Numbered from the stretch's first letter, positions 53,445 through 62,948 are shown. The stretch is 64,000 bases of DNA from Marinomonas balearica (GCF_004362145.1 NZ_SNXC01000009.1:485823-549822); one strand, 5' to 3'. Notes: generated from the letters alone by a model not told the origin. Program-made: numbers and translations.

Positions 53445-53501
53445 CCTGACGGTTAGAACGTTAAAGTAGCAATGCTTGATCTTTACTTTCTAACCGTTAG
53501 G
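53445..53501. terminator. Bidirectional hairpin between mscS and the sugar ABC operon
   Basis: CCTGACGGTTAGAA (53445-53458) pairs with TTCTAACCGTTAGG (53488-53501) with one mismatch, and inner bases extend the stem. The right arm contains the stop codon (TAG on the minus strand, 53490-53492) of the ABC ATPase gene, so the end of that coding region is part of the hairpin. It should serve both converging genes. Confidence 0.65.
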
Positions 53502-54632
53502 ATCTGACAGGTCGGTTGGGTTTATTAACGCGCCCGGATTCAAAAGTACGCCCTCAGTACTGGTATCAAAGATCAATACTCTGTTGAGATCGACTGTCAG
53601 TGAAATATGCTCTTTTCGTTGTACGTGTGATCGCAAATCTAAGCGTGCTTTCGAATCTTCCCCGCCGAGTTTGAATAGAACTTCTTTATCAAAGCCAAGG
53701 TTTTCAACCAGATCAACTTGAATATCGTTAAACTCAAATACATTATCACTGGGCGAGTTCAGCGAACTGTCTTCAAAAAAGTCAGGCCGAATTCCAACGA
53801 GCACCGAGTGATGTTTATTGAGTTCCGTTAGGTCAACGTTTGCGATGTCTGCGGCTGGAATATGGTAGTCATCAATGACGAGAACGTTTTCGTTTACTGT
53901 TGCTTCTATGAGGTTCATAGCAGGAGATCCGATAAACGTCGCTACAAAGGTATTTGTAGGCTGTAGGTAAATTTCCATCGGTGAGCCAACTTGTTCAACG
54001 ATTCCATCTCGCATCACCACAACGCGATCGCCGAGTGTCATGGCCTCGATTTGATCGTGTGTTACGTATATAGCGGTCATGTTGTATTGGTGTTGGATTC
54101 GGGCGATTTCGGTTCTCATATGATGTCTAAGCTTTGCATCAAGGTTGGACAGTGGCTCATCAAAGAGGTAAACATCGGCGTCTCTGGCAAGTGCCCGTCC
54201 CATCGCAACACGTTGCCGTTGACCACCGGACAAATCAGCAGGTTTTCGATCCAAATACGGTTCGAGTTTCAGCATTTCTGAGACATCGGCGAGTTTATTT
54301 TGAATTGTCTGCGCATCTGCTCCCGATTTTTTCAGCCCAAATACGATGTTTTCTTTCACCGACATGTGCGGGTATAAAGCGTAGTTTTGGAACACCATAG
54401 CGATATTTCGTTTGTGTGGAGGCAAGTCATTGACGGTACGTCCACCCACGTCAATGTCACCTTGAGTGATGTCTTCAAGCCCTGCGACCATTCTTAGAGT
54501 CGTGCTTTTGCCACAACCACTTGGGCCTACAAGAACAACGAATTCACCGTCCTGAACCTCTAGATTAAGGTTCTTCACAATAGGCAAGGTGCCGTAGGAT
54601 TTATTTACGTTTCTTATAATGACGGAACTCAT
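53490..54632 (-). CDS. Sugar ABC transporter ATPase (MalK/UgpC type)
   Basis: 380 residues. ATPase motifs: Walker A GPSGCGKST, Q-loop VFQNYALYPHMSV, signature LSGGQRQR, Walker B YLFDEPLSNLDA, switch YVTHDQIEAM. The C-terminal third is the regulatory OB (TOBE) domain of MalK-type ATPases. It energises uptake by the two permeases encoded upstream. It is the last gene of the SBP-permease-permease-ATPase operon. Confidence 0.93.
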   Translation of the reverse strand: MSSVIIRNVNKSYGTLPIVKNLNLEVQDGEFVVLVGPSGCGKSTTLRMVAGLEDITQGDIDVGGRTVNDLPPHKRNIAMVFQNYALYPHMSVKENIVFGLKKSGADAQTIQNKLADVSEMLKLEPYLDRKPADLSGGQRQRVAMGRALARDADVYLFDEPLSNLDAKLRHHMRTEIARIQHQYNMTAIYVTHDQIEAMTLGDRVVVMRDGIVEQVGSPMEIYLQPTNTFVATFIGSPAMNLIEATVNENVLVIDDYHIPAADIANVDLTELNKHHSVLVGIRPDFFEDSSLNSPSDNVFEFNDIQVDLVENLGFDKEVLFKLGGEDSKARLDLRSHVQRKEHISLTVDLNRVLIFDTSTEGVLLNPGALINPTDLSDPNG

Positions 54633-54680
54633 CGTGTTTCCCTTTTATTATTTAAAATCAGTTACGCGTTGTGAATCTCG

Positions 54681-55643
54681 TTAGCCTTTGACACCACCTT
54701 CGGTTAATCCACCTGACAAGTGCCGATTGGCAAGCATAAAGCAAATAATGACCGGTAATAGGGTTAACATCGAGGCGGCCATAATCCTGTCCCAGATTGC
54801 ATTTTTTGAAGTAAACAGTGTCTGCAATGCGAGAGGAAGAGTGTGAAAATCCTGATATTGTTTTAAGAATACTGAGGCAAATAGATATTCGTTCCATGCG
54901 ATCACAAAGCAGTAAATAAAGACGGTAAATAGCATAGGCTTTGACAGTGGCATTATGATTCGCCAAAAGGCTTCTACTCGTGAACAGCCATCCATCATTG
55001 CGGCTTCTTCTAACGAAAAAGGAATGGTTCGAAAGTAGTTTCCGAGCATGTACATTGCAACGGGCAGCGTTTGTATCAAATAGATAAGAAACAGGCTAAA
55101 TAACGTTCCAGCGACGCTTGACGCTAGACCAACGCTCACACTCATTTGGTACAGCGGCACCATGAGCAATACACCACCTACCATATAGACGAACAGAACA
55201 CCGTTCGCCATGACCGATTGTCCGGGAAACCTTAAACGTGCAATGGCATAAGCCGCGAGGGAAGCGAGAAAGGTTGCACATACTCCTGTTACAAGAGAAA
55301 TAACAAAGGTATTGAGCATATAGCGACCAAATGAAAACACATCTCCACCGGAAGTAAATTTGGTAATAAGGGCTTGTTTTTTCGCTTCGGACAATGCCGG
55401 GTTATCGAGCAAACGTTGGATACTGGCAGGTATGTCCACGTCTTTTGGAGGCATAAGTCCAAGCAGTTCTTTGTAAGCATCGAGGTGCAGTATTTTTGGA
55501 ATAAGCGACGGGTTTCCCCAATCGATAGGATGCTTTAACGACGTAGAAAGTATTTGTAGAAATGGAAAAATGCAAAAGACCACTAAGGCGATCACAAGGG
55601 CATAGAGCATAAAGGATTGCAGTTTCGTTCGTTTGTTCATCAT
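54681..55643 (-). CDS. Sugar ABC transporter permease (MalG type)
   Basis: 320 residues with six TM helices (first ALVIALVVFCIFPFLQILST). The EAA loop that docks the ATPase is EEAAMMDGCSRVEAFWRIIMPLS at about residues 217-239. There is a large periplasmic insertion (residues 50-110) after TM1, as in some alpha-glucoside or trehalose permeases. It lies 4 bases from the upstream permease gene. Confidence 0.92.
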   Translation of the reverse strand: MMNKRTKLQSFMLYALVIALVVFCIFPFLQILSTSLKHPIDWGNPSLIPKILHLDAYKELLGLMPPKDVDIPASIQRLLDNPALSEAKKQALITKFTSGGDVFSFGRYMLNTFVISLVTGVCATFLASLAAYAIARLRFPGQSVMANGVLFVYMVGGVLLMVPLYQMSVSVGLASSVAGTLFSLFLIYLIQTLPVAMYMLGNYFRTIPFSLEEAAMMDGCSRVEAFWRIIMPLSKPMLFTVFIYCFVIAWNEYLFASVFLKQYQDFHTLPLALQTLFTSKNAIWDRIMAASMLTLLPVIICFMLANRHLSGGLTEGGVKG

Positions 55644-55647
55644 AGCT

Positions 55648-56514
55648 TCACCACTTCAGTACTTTGCGAACGTACAGCCAAATAAGACCGACGAGCACCA
55701 GCAATTGAATAACGGATATCGCAGCGGCGATGCCTTGATCGACCAGTCCTGCGAACGCTTGGTAATAGGTAAAAATGGGAAGTGTTTCGACATTAGGAGC
55801 GAGTAAATACACATCTTCAAAACGATTTAAATTCCAGATGACTCTCAGCAAAACAACGGTTGCGATTACGAATCTCAACTCAGGAAGTGTAACGTGCCAG
55901 AAACGCCCCCACGCATTTTGGCCGTCTATTGCAGCCGCTTCGTAGAGATCTTTTGGAACGCTCTGTAGTTTTGCCAAAAACAAGAGATAGGCGATCGGGA
56001 AGTGTTTCCAGATATCAAAAACAATGACCACAAAGAGCGCCGAGTCAGGGTTCCCAATGAGGTTATCCCGAGTATCTGTTAGGCCAAGAACATCTACGAC
56101 CATATGGTTGTATATTCCATTAACCGGATCAAAGATAAATTGCCATCCGAATACGACGCTAATAACAGGCGCGAAGTAGGGAAGTAGAATAAGCCCGCGA
56201 GCTAGATTTCGAAGGCGGAAATCTTGGTTCATTAATATGGCAGCGGCTAACCCCAGTATCGTTGTCCCAGCAACGGTCCCGATTAGGTAGACAACCGACA
56301 CACCGACGGAGTGATAATATCTTGGGTTGCATAATAAATTCGAATAGTTTTCGAAGCCCACAAACGTTTTTTGGCCGTTTAATTGGACGTCAAAGAAGCT
56401 AAGGTAAACGTTGAATGCAATAGGATAAATGACCAAAAGAGCGATTATTCCTACGGCGGGTGCAACCAACTTTAGTCCGAGCTTCGCTTCGCTCTTTTTC
56501 AATAGTGATGACAT
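55648..56514 (-). CDS. Sugar ABC transporter permease (MalF type)
   Basis: 288 residues from the ATG at 56514, preferred because AAGGAA lies 6 bases before it; ATGs at 56520 and 56556 are also in frame. Six TM helices, with LKLVAPAVGIIALLVIYPIA first. The EAA loop is YEAAAIDGQNAWGRFWHVTLP. It forms the membrane channel with the MalG-type partner. The sugar is not determined. Confidence 0.9.
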   Translation of the reverse strand: MSSLLKKSEAKLGLKLVAPAVGIIALLVIYPIAFNVYLSFFDVQLNGQKTFVGFENYSNLLCNPRYYHSVGVSVVYLIGTVAGTTILGLAAAILMNQDFRLRNLARGLILLPYFAPVISVVFGWQFIFDPVNGIYNHMVVDVLGLTDTRDNLIGNPDSALFVVIVFDIWKHFPIAYLLFLAKLQSVPKDLYEAAAIDGQNAWGRFWHVTLPELRFVIATVVLLRVIWNLNRFEDVYLLAPNVETLPIFTYYQAFAGLVDQGIAAAISVIQLLVLVGLIWLYVRKVLKW

Positions 56515-56631
56515 ATCCATTTCCTTGAGCAATACTTGGAGACAAAGTGACGACATTGGCGTGTTGTATTGATCGCCGTTGTCGTCACCTTACACACAGT
56601 AATGAATGCCTATGTGACGAAATAAAGTGAA

Positions 56632-57972
56632 CTATTGCGCTACTATGGCCTTCATTTCTTGCTCTGCTGCATCGAGTGCTTTTTTAGGACTCTCGTCTTC
56701 AATGGTGACGCTGTACAGCATTCTAGGAATGACCGATTTGGCAAAAATTTCGCCGGATTCAGGGAAGGTCATACCCTCGACTACTGAAAAAGAACGAATA
56801 TCATCAAACCCAGAAACGATCTGTTTCATCTTGTCTGCGCCGTACAGTTTAAACACTCCGTTCGGATCGTCTAGATAAGCTGGATCTTCCGCAATCCCTT
56901 TAAGCATAGGGTTCATTCCGCCCGGAGCCATATGTAAGAAGGTGATATAGCTGGCTGGATCGTACATGAATTCTATAAAATCTTTGGTTGCGTCGGATTG
57001 CGCCATGCTGGATGTTTTTAACGCGACCAGTCCTGATAATGTGCCATAGGATGCAGCGCTTTTATGGCTGATGATGGGCGCAAAGGCGGTGTTTTTCACG
57101 AGGTCTGGGTCAAACGTGCCACCACTGAGCTCTTTAAAGTTTTCAGAAGTCAGCGATCCTTTCGCAACTTCGGCGAGGGCAAGGTCATCCATAATGTAGG
57201 TCGAGTAGAAGAACATCCCCATTTTGCCTTGCAGGTAGTAATCTCTAGCTCGCCAATTTTGAGGACCAGGAGGGTTGTATTCTGATAGTTTTTTGTAGAA
57301 TTCAATGGTTTCTAACGTAGCGGGACTGTTGAAGACAAGAGATCCTTTGCTGTCAAATTCTGCCGCATTGTTTGAAAGTGCCAATTGTGTAAAGACTTGT
57401 TCGGTGTAGCTGTCTTGTTTTGTTCCTATCAATATACCGTATTGATTATTGCTTTTATCCGTCAGCATTTTTGCCGCAGTTTCTATGTTTTCCCAACTGT
57501 TCGGCGCGGCCAGGCCTTTTTCATCAAACCAGTCTTTACGATACCAAATGCCTTGAATCCAGCCATGGTATGGAAGCCCGTAATACTGATCATCAGGGGA
57601 GGTTAGCGTGGTTAAAGCACCTTTGTGAAAGCGTTCTTTACCAATATCTGCTACGACGGAATCATGGACTTTAGTATTGACGATACCTTCTTCACCAAAT
57701 GCCATGATTATTTCAGAGTTCACTTCTATTAATTGAGGAGTTGTGCCTGCTGCGACGGCCGCCGCCATTTGAGTGGCCATTTCGTTCTCATCAACGGGCA
57801 CGACCTTTACGGTAACGCCATCATAGAGTGCTTCAAATGTGCTGGCGAGCAGTTCTATGGTTTGCATCCTGTCCGTTTGAGTTTGTGCTGTCCAAAACTC
57901 TACGGTCGTTGCGCCTGCAAGTTGACTGAACAACAAGCTACTCGACACGATAAGTGCTGTTTGGTTCTTCAT
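56632..57972 (-). CDS. Extracellular sugar-binding protein
   Basis: 446 residues. A Sec signal (SSSLLFSQLAGA) precedes TTVEFWTAQTQTDRMQTIELLA, the family 1 (MalE/UgpB-like) start. Further on are YGLPYHGWIQGIWYRKDWFDEKG, the ligand-gripping aromatic loop, and late aromatic residues. It is the first gene of the operon, just downstream of a LacI regulator on the same strand. The residues give no sure sugar assignment. Confidence 0.9.
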   Translation of the reverse strand: MKNQTALIVSSSLLFSQLAGATTVEFWTAQTQTDRMQTIELLASTFEALYDGVTVKVVPVDENEMATQMAAAVAAGTTPQLIEVNSEIIMAFGEEGIVNTKVHDSVVADIGKERFHKGALTTLTSPDDQYYGLPYHGWIQGIWYRKDWFDEKGLAAPNSWENIETAAKMLTDKSNNQYGILIGTKQDSYTEQVFTQLALSNNAAEFDSKGSLVFNSPATLETIEFYKKLSEYNPPGPQNWRARDYYLQGKMGMFFYSTYIMDDLALAEVAKGSLTSENFKELSGGTFDPDLVKNTAFAPIISHKSAASYGTLSGLVALKTSSMAQSDATKDFIEFMYDPASYITFLHMAPGGMNPMLKGIAEDPAYLDDPNGVFKLYGADKMKQIVSGFDDIRSFSVVEGMTFPESGEIFAKSVIPRMLYSVTIEDESPKKALDAAEQEMKAIVAQ

Positions 57973-58043
57973 TTCGTCTTCCCCGTACTTTTATTGTTTT
58001 TGAATGGGTTTCCATGACTTTAAAAAAGAGTGTTTGATGCACT

Positions 58044-59060
58044 CTAATACGACTTAAAAGGGCTAGAAAACCCTGAGGTCACAACACCAGGAGTAAGCAA
58101 CTCCTGAAGTTCTTCTACTGGTACGCCTTTTATTCGAGCGATCATCATTTTCGCTAGCTTTTCTCCTAATTGAGCGGGCGGCGCTGGCTGAATACTTTTA
58201 ATCCCCATACTGGAGGTCAATTCATCCATGGGCGTATCACATCCAATGATGTCGATCTTTCGCCCTTCAATTTTCAATCTCATCACCGCCAATGCAGCGG
58301 CTTTAGCGGCCGTACTGGTTAGGCAAATCAGAGCGGTAATTGTTGGCTGCTGTATTAACAGTTCAGCGCACGCTAAATAGTTTTCTTCTTCGTCGAAACT
58401 TACTTCTATCAGGTTTTGTTCCGTAAGGTTCAGACTGTGCTCTCTGGCAACGTCAAATATCCCTCGTCGTCTTTCTTTTGCAAAAAAGTATCGATCGCTC
58501 ACGGAAACGATGCCGATACTGGCTCGTTGCGCATCACTCAACGTTTCGACACTCATTCTGCCTACGGCATAATTATCTAAATCTAACCAAGCATAGCGTT
58601 TTGTTGTTTCCATTCTTCCGTAACACACGAACGGAATGTTGAGCTTGAGTAATCGATGCACTTTCGCGTCATTCGCTTTCGTGCGAAGCATAATAAAACC
58701 GTCTTGATCGCCTGCTTTTATCAGTCGTTCAAACTCACTCAGTTCCAATCTACCGGTGTCAATGACAACGATTTTTAATATGTAATCGTGCTCTTCGAGT
58801 CGTTGTCTCGTTCCTGACAGCACTTTTGAAAGTGTTGCGTCGATATATTGTGCATCTTGACTGGGCAGCACAGCGGTGACAACACGCTTAGCCTGTACCC
58901 AATGACCGTTTTCATTCCCTTTTAGCTGATAGCCTTGTCGGGCAGCTTCTTTGAGTACCCGCTTTTTAGTTCGTGGACTGATGTCTGGGTAGTCATTCAG
59001 TGCACGCGATACCGTCGATACGGATAAATCCAGCTGAGTTGCAATTTCTTTAATAGACAT
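58044..59060 (-). CDS. LacI-family transcriptional regulator
   Basis: 338 residues. The N-terminal helix-turn-helix is SIKEIATQLDLSVSTVSRAL followed by NDYPDISPRTKKRVLKEAARQ, the canonical LacI/GalR DNA-binding head with hinge helix. The rest is a periplasmic-binding-protein-like sugar sensor (IGIVSVSDRYFFAKERRRGIFD). It precedes the sugar ABC operon on the same strand and very probably represses it. A TTAACGTTA near 59080-59090 upstream of its own start could be an operator. Confidence 0.92.
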   Translation of the reverse strand: MSIKEIATQLDLSVSTVSRALNDYPDISPRTKKRVLKEAARQGYQLKGNENGHWVQAKRVVTAVLPSQDAQYIDATLSKVLSGTRQRLEEHDYILKIVVIDTGRLELSEFERLIKAGDQDGFIMLRTKANDAKVHRLLKLNIPFVCYGRMETTKRYAWLDLDNYAVGRMSVETLSDAQRASIGIVSVSDRYFFAKERRRGIFDVAREHSLNLTEQNLIEVSFDEEENYLACAELLIQQPTITALICLTSTAAKAAALAVMRLKIEGRKIDIIGCDTPMDELTSSMGIKSIQPAPPAQLGEKLAKMMIARIKGVPVEELQELLTPGVVTSGFSSPFKSY

Positions 59061-59388
59061 CGTGTCGTGTTATTACACTCTTAACGTTATTATTTTTATT
59101 ACTGTCTATCATTTAAGCGCATTTTAAAAGCTCGAACTGTGTATTTATTGATCGTCATCTAACGACACTAGAACCGAAAATGTTTCGATGCAACACCCAA
59201 TTTTATGCGTCTTATTAGTGCGTTATTGAAGTATTTAAGATGAGAAGGAAGGATTTCGAATGGGTCGCGCCATCGTTAATGCATTCAGTAAACAAGGATA
59301 TGCATACAAGGGCGCTTAGTCGTAGGGAGAGTGAACTTAAACATCATGAGATAAAACGCCCGACGTGAAGAGGTCTAGCGTCGATTTG
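59061..59388. other. Intergenic region upstream of lacI-type gene, with a 19-codon mini-ORF
   Basis: No full gene. On the plus strand GAAGGAAGG precedes an ATG at 59260 that opens 19 codons (beginning MGRAIVNAFSKQGYAY, stop TAG 59317-59319). The wording resembles the GRAIxxAFxxxG helix after the nucleotide loop of an SDR, so it may be a gene scrap; it may equally be chance. The promoter of the LacI gene lies at the left end. Confidence 0.3.
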
Positions 59389-59553
59389 TTATGAATCTTG
59401 TGGCGCTTCTGGTTGATTTTGCTCTTCGGCTTCTAGCGCCGCGCGCTCTGCTTTTGATATGTATTTTGGTTTTGCTTTTTTAGGATTTACCTTTAAATTA
59501 GCACGTTTGGCTTTTTTAGTGATGATGCTTTTGATTTTCTTGCGACGGTTCAT
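59389..59553 (-). CDS. DUF2986 small basic protein
   Basis: 54 residues from the ATG at 59553 (frame open to 59583). The sequence NRRKKIKSIITKKAKRANLK and KPKYISKAERAALEAEE matches the DUF2986 pattern of very basic N-terminal and acidic C-terminal small proteins found in marine gammaproteobacteria. Function unknown; the basic part could bind nucleic acid. Confidence 0.8.
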   Translation of the reverse strand: MNRRKKIKSIITKKAKRANLKVNPKKAKPKYISKAERAALEAEEQNQPEAPQDS

Positions 59554-59659
59554 AGATATCCAACTTTTAGTTTGAGCGGGCATTATATAACTGATTGAAG
59601 CAAGGTTGTAGCTTGGAAGCTATTAGTGTTTCCATAAATAGAACAAGAAGGGCAGAATT

Positions 59660-59947
59660 ATGGCGAATCGATCTCATGCAATACCGACTGTACAAATAGA
59701 TAACGATAAATTCATTGTGACGGAATGGCGTTTTCCACCCAGAGCTGAGACCGCTTTACATACTCATGAGTATGATTACATTGTTGTGCCTCAAACCACT
59801 GGGCGCTTAACAATCGAAACTCATGGGGGAGTCGTATATTCCGATCTTACAGTGGGGAAGTCCTATTCGCGTGAAGCGGGAGTATGTCACAACGTGATCA
59901 ATGACAACGATTTTGAGTTTGTATTTGTTGAAATAGAAATTAAATGA
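59660..59947 (+). CDS. Small cupin protein
   Basis: 95 residues forming one cupin barrel: FPPRAETALHTHEYDYIVVP carries the metal-type H-x-H...Y/E motif 1, and EAGVCHNVINDNDFEFVFVE the motif 2 histidine. Single-domain cupins are often enzymes or sensors with no predictable substrate. AAGAAGGGCAG gives the ribosome site. It converges with the peroxiredoxin gene across a perfect hairpin. Confidence 0.8.
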   Translation: MANRSHAIPTVQIDNDKFIVTEWRFPPRAETALHTHEYDYIVVPQTTGRLTIETHGGVVYSDLTVGKSYSREAGVCHNVINDNDFEFVFVEIEIK

Positions 59948-59958
59948 CGCAAAAGTGT

Positions 59959-59988
59959 GGCTGCAAACACTGGGTCGTGTTTGCAGCC
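59959..59988. terminator. Bidirectional hairpin between the cupin and peroxiredoxin genes
   Basis: GGCTGCAAACAC and GTGTTTGCAGCC form a perfect 12-bp stem with a 6-base loop, 12 bases after the cupin stop and about 48 bases after the peroxiredoxin stop. It has no strong T run on either side. Confidence 0.7.
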
Positions 59989-60035
59989 TAGGGAAGATGA
60001 GAGCGAATACAGCTGATTCGAACCTTCCCTATTGT

Positions 60036-60560
60036 TTAACGTGCTTTCAAGTATTCCAGCATAGTATCAGCATCTGATACTTCAAATGGGTCTTCAGGAG
60101 CGTTGTCTTGGTATCCTGCTTCTGAGAACATTTTTTTGATCTCGCCGTTCTCAACGTGCATAGCGTAACGCCAGCTGCGCATACCGAAGCCCAAATTGTC
60201 TTTCTTAACCAACATTCCCATTTGGCGAGTGAAGTCTCCGTTACCATCTGGAAGTAGGAAAACATTCTTCGCATTTTGGCTTTTACCCCATTGGAACATT
60301 ACAAATGCGTCGTTTACAGAGATACAAATGACCGCGTCGATGCCTTGCCCTTTAAATTCTTCGTACAACTCTTCATATCTTGGCAAGTGAGAAGTGGAGC
60401 ATGTCGGAGTAAAGGCGCCGGGTAATGAGAAAACAACTACTTTTTTATCTTTGAATAGATCATCGCTTGTCACGTCTTTCCATTCAAATGGGTTTGGTCC
60501 GCCTAAAGCTTCGTTGCGAACACGGGTTTTAAACACGACATTTGGTACATTAGTAGTCAT
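60036..60560 (-). CDS. Peroxiredoxin (Prx5-type)
   Basis: 174 residues from the ATG at 60560 with AAGGATATAC upstream; the frame is open to 60596. The peroxidatic cysteine lies in [20 protein letters not shown], the PGAFTPTCS motif of Prx5 peroxiredoxins. No glutaredoxin domain is fused, so it is the single-domain form. It reduces peroxides and needs an external thiol donor such as glutathione/glutaredoxin. Confidence 0.92.
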   Translation of the reverse strand: MTTNVPNVVFKTRVRNEALGGPNPFEWKDVTSDDLFKDKKVVVFSLPGAFTPTCSTSHLPRYEELYEEFKGQGIDAVICISVNDAFVMFQWGKSQNAKNVFLLPDGNGDFTRQMGMLVKKDNLGFGMRSWRYAMHVENGEIKKMFSEAGYQDNAPEDPFEVSDADTMLEYLKAR

Positions 60561-60660
60561 TGTATATCCTTTAAACATAGGTGAATCATTTTTCAAATGG
60601 GACTTGCTATCTCTAAATTGTCCCCGAAAAGACTAGCATAGCCGCGTGAAAATATTGTTA

Positions 60661-61290
60661 CTATTTATGAAACATTTTGCTAGCGACTTCGCCCCACAGC
60701 GCTTCTATTTTACGGTCTCTTCCGCAACTTGTACGATAAAAACGGTAACGTAGTGGGTTCTTTGTGTAATAGTCCTGATGATACGCTTCTGCCAGATAGA
60801 ATTCACTGGCGGGTAGTAATTGCGTGACGATATCCTCTGCAAATGGTTTTGTTTCTTTGACATGAATCAGAGAGGCTTCAAATACCTCTTTTTGAGCATC
60901 ATTCTGGTAGAACATTGCAGTCTTGTATGGGCTGCCTTTGTCACAAAACTGTCCGTGAGGATCTGTCGGGTCTATTGTTCGCCAAAAATAATTTGAGAGT
61001 GTCTCTAACGATACAATTGAATCATCATAGGTGATTTTGACGGCTTCAAAATGCCCTGTTTTTTTGCCTGCTACTTGACGATAACTCGGATTTTCTTGAT
61101 GGCCTCCGGTGTACCCAGATACCACATCTATCACGCCATCAACGTTTTCGAAATCTGATTCAACACACCAAAAACAGCCACCGGCTACTATTAAGCTTTG
61201 TGTTTCTGCGTTGGCTGTATTGGTGATTAGCGAAGCACTGGCTATGGTGAGCAGTGCAAGTGAGCCTTTTAGGTGATTTTTGAGTTTCAT
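60661..61290 (-). CDS. msrA: Peptide methionine sulfoxide reductase MsrA, exported
   Basis: 209 residues. A Sec signal (SLALLTIASASLITNTANA) is followed by LIVAGGCFWCVESDFENVDG, with the GCFWC catalytic motif of MsrA, then GYTGGHQENPSYRQV and the conserved FWRTIDPTDPHGQFCDKG. The mature enzyme would be periplasmic and repair oxidised methionine there. Divergent from the GST gene. Confidence 0.94.
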   Translation of the reverse strand: MKLKNHLKGSLALLTIASASLITNTANAETQSLIVAGGCFWCVESDFENVDGVIDVVSGYTGGHQENPSYRQVAGKKTGHFEAVKITYDDSIVSLETLSNYFWRTIDPTDPHGQFCDKGSPYKTAMFYQNDAQKEVFEASLIHVKETKPFAEDIVTQLLPASEFYLAEAYHQDYYTKNPLRYRFYRTSCGRDRKIEALWGEVASKMFHK

Positions 61291-61443
61291 GTTGTTTTCC
61301 TAAATATGCAAAAAAGTCGAATCTGTAATCGATTTTCTAACTACGCTTGTTAAGTTTGATAATCGTCCCATATAACTACTTATATAAACTAAGACGTAAC
61401 TTGGGTGTAAATTGTTACGGTTAACTAAACATTGAGGGTGCAA

Positions 61444-62328
61444 ATGAGTACTGAATCAAATACAGACGTTAATAACGACGACTATGTACCACCAAAAGTA
61501 TGGCAATGGGAATCTGAAAACGGTGGCAAATTCGCCAGCACAAACCGACCTATTGCGGGTGCGACGCATGAAAAAGTGCTTTCTGCTGGAACGCATCCAT
61601 TGCAACTACATTCATTAGCGACGCCAAATGGACAAAAAGTAACGATAATGCTTGAAGAGTTACTTGCAGCGGGCATTACTGATGCGGAATACGATGCGTA
61701 CTTGATCAACATTGGGGAAGGTGATCAGTTTTCTTCTGGTTTCGTTGAAATAAACCCGAACTCAAAGATCCCGGCAATGTTGGATACAACAACGACGCCA
61801 CCTACACGCTTATTTGAATCGGCTTCTATTCTTCAGTATTTGTCAGATAAATTTGGCGTATTGGAGCCAAAAGATCACGCTGCTAAGGCCGAATGCCGTA
61901 ATTGGTTGTTCTGGCAAATGGGATCGGCTCCGTATTTAGGTGGTGGATTTGGTCACTTCTATGCCTATGCGCCAACTAAGCAGCAATACCCGATTGATCG
62001 CTTTACTATGGAAACAAAGCGTCAGTTGGATGTTTTAGATAAGCACTTGGCCGAGAATAATTATATGGCTGGCGATGAGTATTCCATTGCTGATATTGCC
62101 ATTTGGCCTTGGTACGGCAACCTTGTGTTGGGTAATCTATATGACGCAGCAGAGTTTCTAAATGTTGAAAGTTATACTCATCTTTTACGCTGGGCGAAGG
62201 AAATTGAACAACGCCCAGCAGTGCAAAGGGGGCGTATCGTCAATCGTCCGTTTGGTGAAGCGTGGGAGCAAGTGATTGAGCGTCATTCCGCTGAAGACAT
62301 TGATAAAGTGATGGCTCTTAAGCCATAG
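61444..62328 (+). CDS. yghU: YghU-like glutathione S-transferase/disulfide-bond reductase
   Basis: 294 residues from the ATG at 61444 (GAGGG 6 bases upstream). The N-terminus VPPKVWQWESENGGKFASTN followed by TNRPIAGATHEKVL is diagnostic of YghU. The thioredoxin-fold part has LHSLATPNGQKVTIMLEELL, NPNSKIPAMLD and FESASILQYL, and the helical domain has YSIADIAIWPWYG. YghU-type GSTs bind two glutathiones and show disulfide-bond reductase activity. Its neighbours (MsrA, peroxiredoxin) suggest a redox role. Confidence 0.93.
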   Translation: MSTESNTDVNNDDYVPPKVWQWESENGGKFASTNRPIAGATHEKVLSAGTHPLQLHSLATPNGQKVTIMLEELLAAGITDAEYDAYLINIGEGDQFSSGFVEINPNSKIPAMLDTTTTPPTRLFESASILQYLSDKFGVLEPKDHAAKAECRNWLFWQMGSAPYLGGGFGHFYAYAPTKQQYPIDRFTMETKRQLDVLDKHLAENNYMAGDEYSIADIAIWPWYGNLVLGNLYDAAEFLNVESYTHLLRWAKEIEQRPAVQRGRIVNRPFGEAWEQVIERHSAEDIDKVMALKP

Positions 62329-62495
62329 ATTGTTGTTAGCCAATGGCTTATTGAAAAAAATTATAGATAGCGCGCTGCGGAGCGCTCTTCAGTGCGCTAC
62401 ATAATTTTCTTATATCCATGCCCGGCAGTCTGTGAGGGTTTCATTAGGTCAGTAAAAAGGTATTGGATTAAGAGCTTTTCAAAAAGGGGAACGCG

Positions 62496-62948
62496 ATGTT
62501 AAACCTAAAAATTCCACCTGTGGTTGTGTTGCTGTTTTTATTGAGTTTTGTGTATCTCGCCAATCAAAATTTTATTAATCAAGCAAATGATGTCACCCGT
62601 GGGGCTGGTGCGGTTATGCTTTTGCTGAGTGTTATAGTAGCTGCAAGTGCTGTAATGACATTTAGGCGTCATAAAACAACCGTTAATCCACATAAAATTG
62701 AAAATGCGAGCGCACTGGTTACTTCTGGTGTGTTTAAGTTTTCTCGTAATCCCATGTATCTGGCAATGGCGCTTGTTTTATTTGGCATCAGTGTGTGTTT
62801 TGGTGTGCTGGTGGTTGGTGTGGTGACGACCGCAGTATTTATTTTGTATATAACTCAATTTCAAATAAAACCAGAAGAACGAATGCTCCGGAGAAAGTTC
62901 GGAAGCGAGTATAAAGACTATTGCAATAAAGTAAGACGGTGGATCTAA
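62496..62948 (+). CDS. Isoprenylcysteine carboxyl methyltransferase-like (ICMT/PEMT family) membrane protein
   Basis: 150 residues with four TM helices. The conserved block SGVFKFSRNPMYLAMALVLFG and QIKPEERMLRRKFGSEYKDYC (RNPMY, then PEE...FGxxYxxY) marks the bacterial methyltransferases of the ICMT/PEMT superfamily. Substrates are unknown in most bacteria. The last codons form one arm of an 18-bp inverted repeat. AAAAGGGGAACGCG supplies the ribosome site. Confidence 0.9.
   Translation: MLNLKIPPVVVLLFLLSFVYLANQNFINQANDVTRGAGAVMLLLSVIVAASAVMTFRRHKTTVNPHKIENASALVTSGVFKFSRNPMYLAMALVLFGISVCFGVLVVGVVTTAVFILYITQFQIKPEERMLRRKFGSEYKDYCNKVRRWI

Noticed and set aside
53490-57972. Assigning the sugar ABC operon to maltose, trehalose or alpha-glucosides
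   Set aside because: No glycoside hydrolase or other sugar enzyme lies beside it, and the binding-protein residues do not identify the ligand.
58001-58016. LacI-type operator before the sugar-binding protein gene
   Set aside because: ATGG-AAAC-CCAT-like symmetry is too short, and the central CG of typical operators is missing, so I did not list it.
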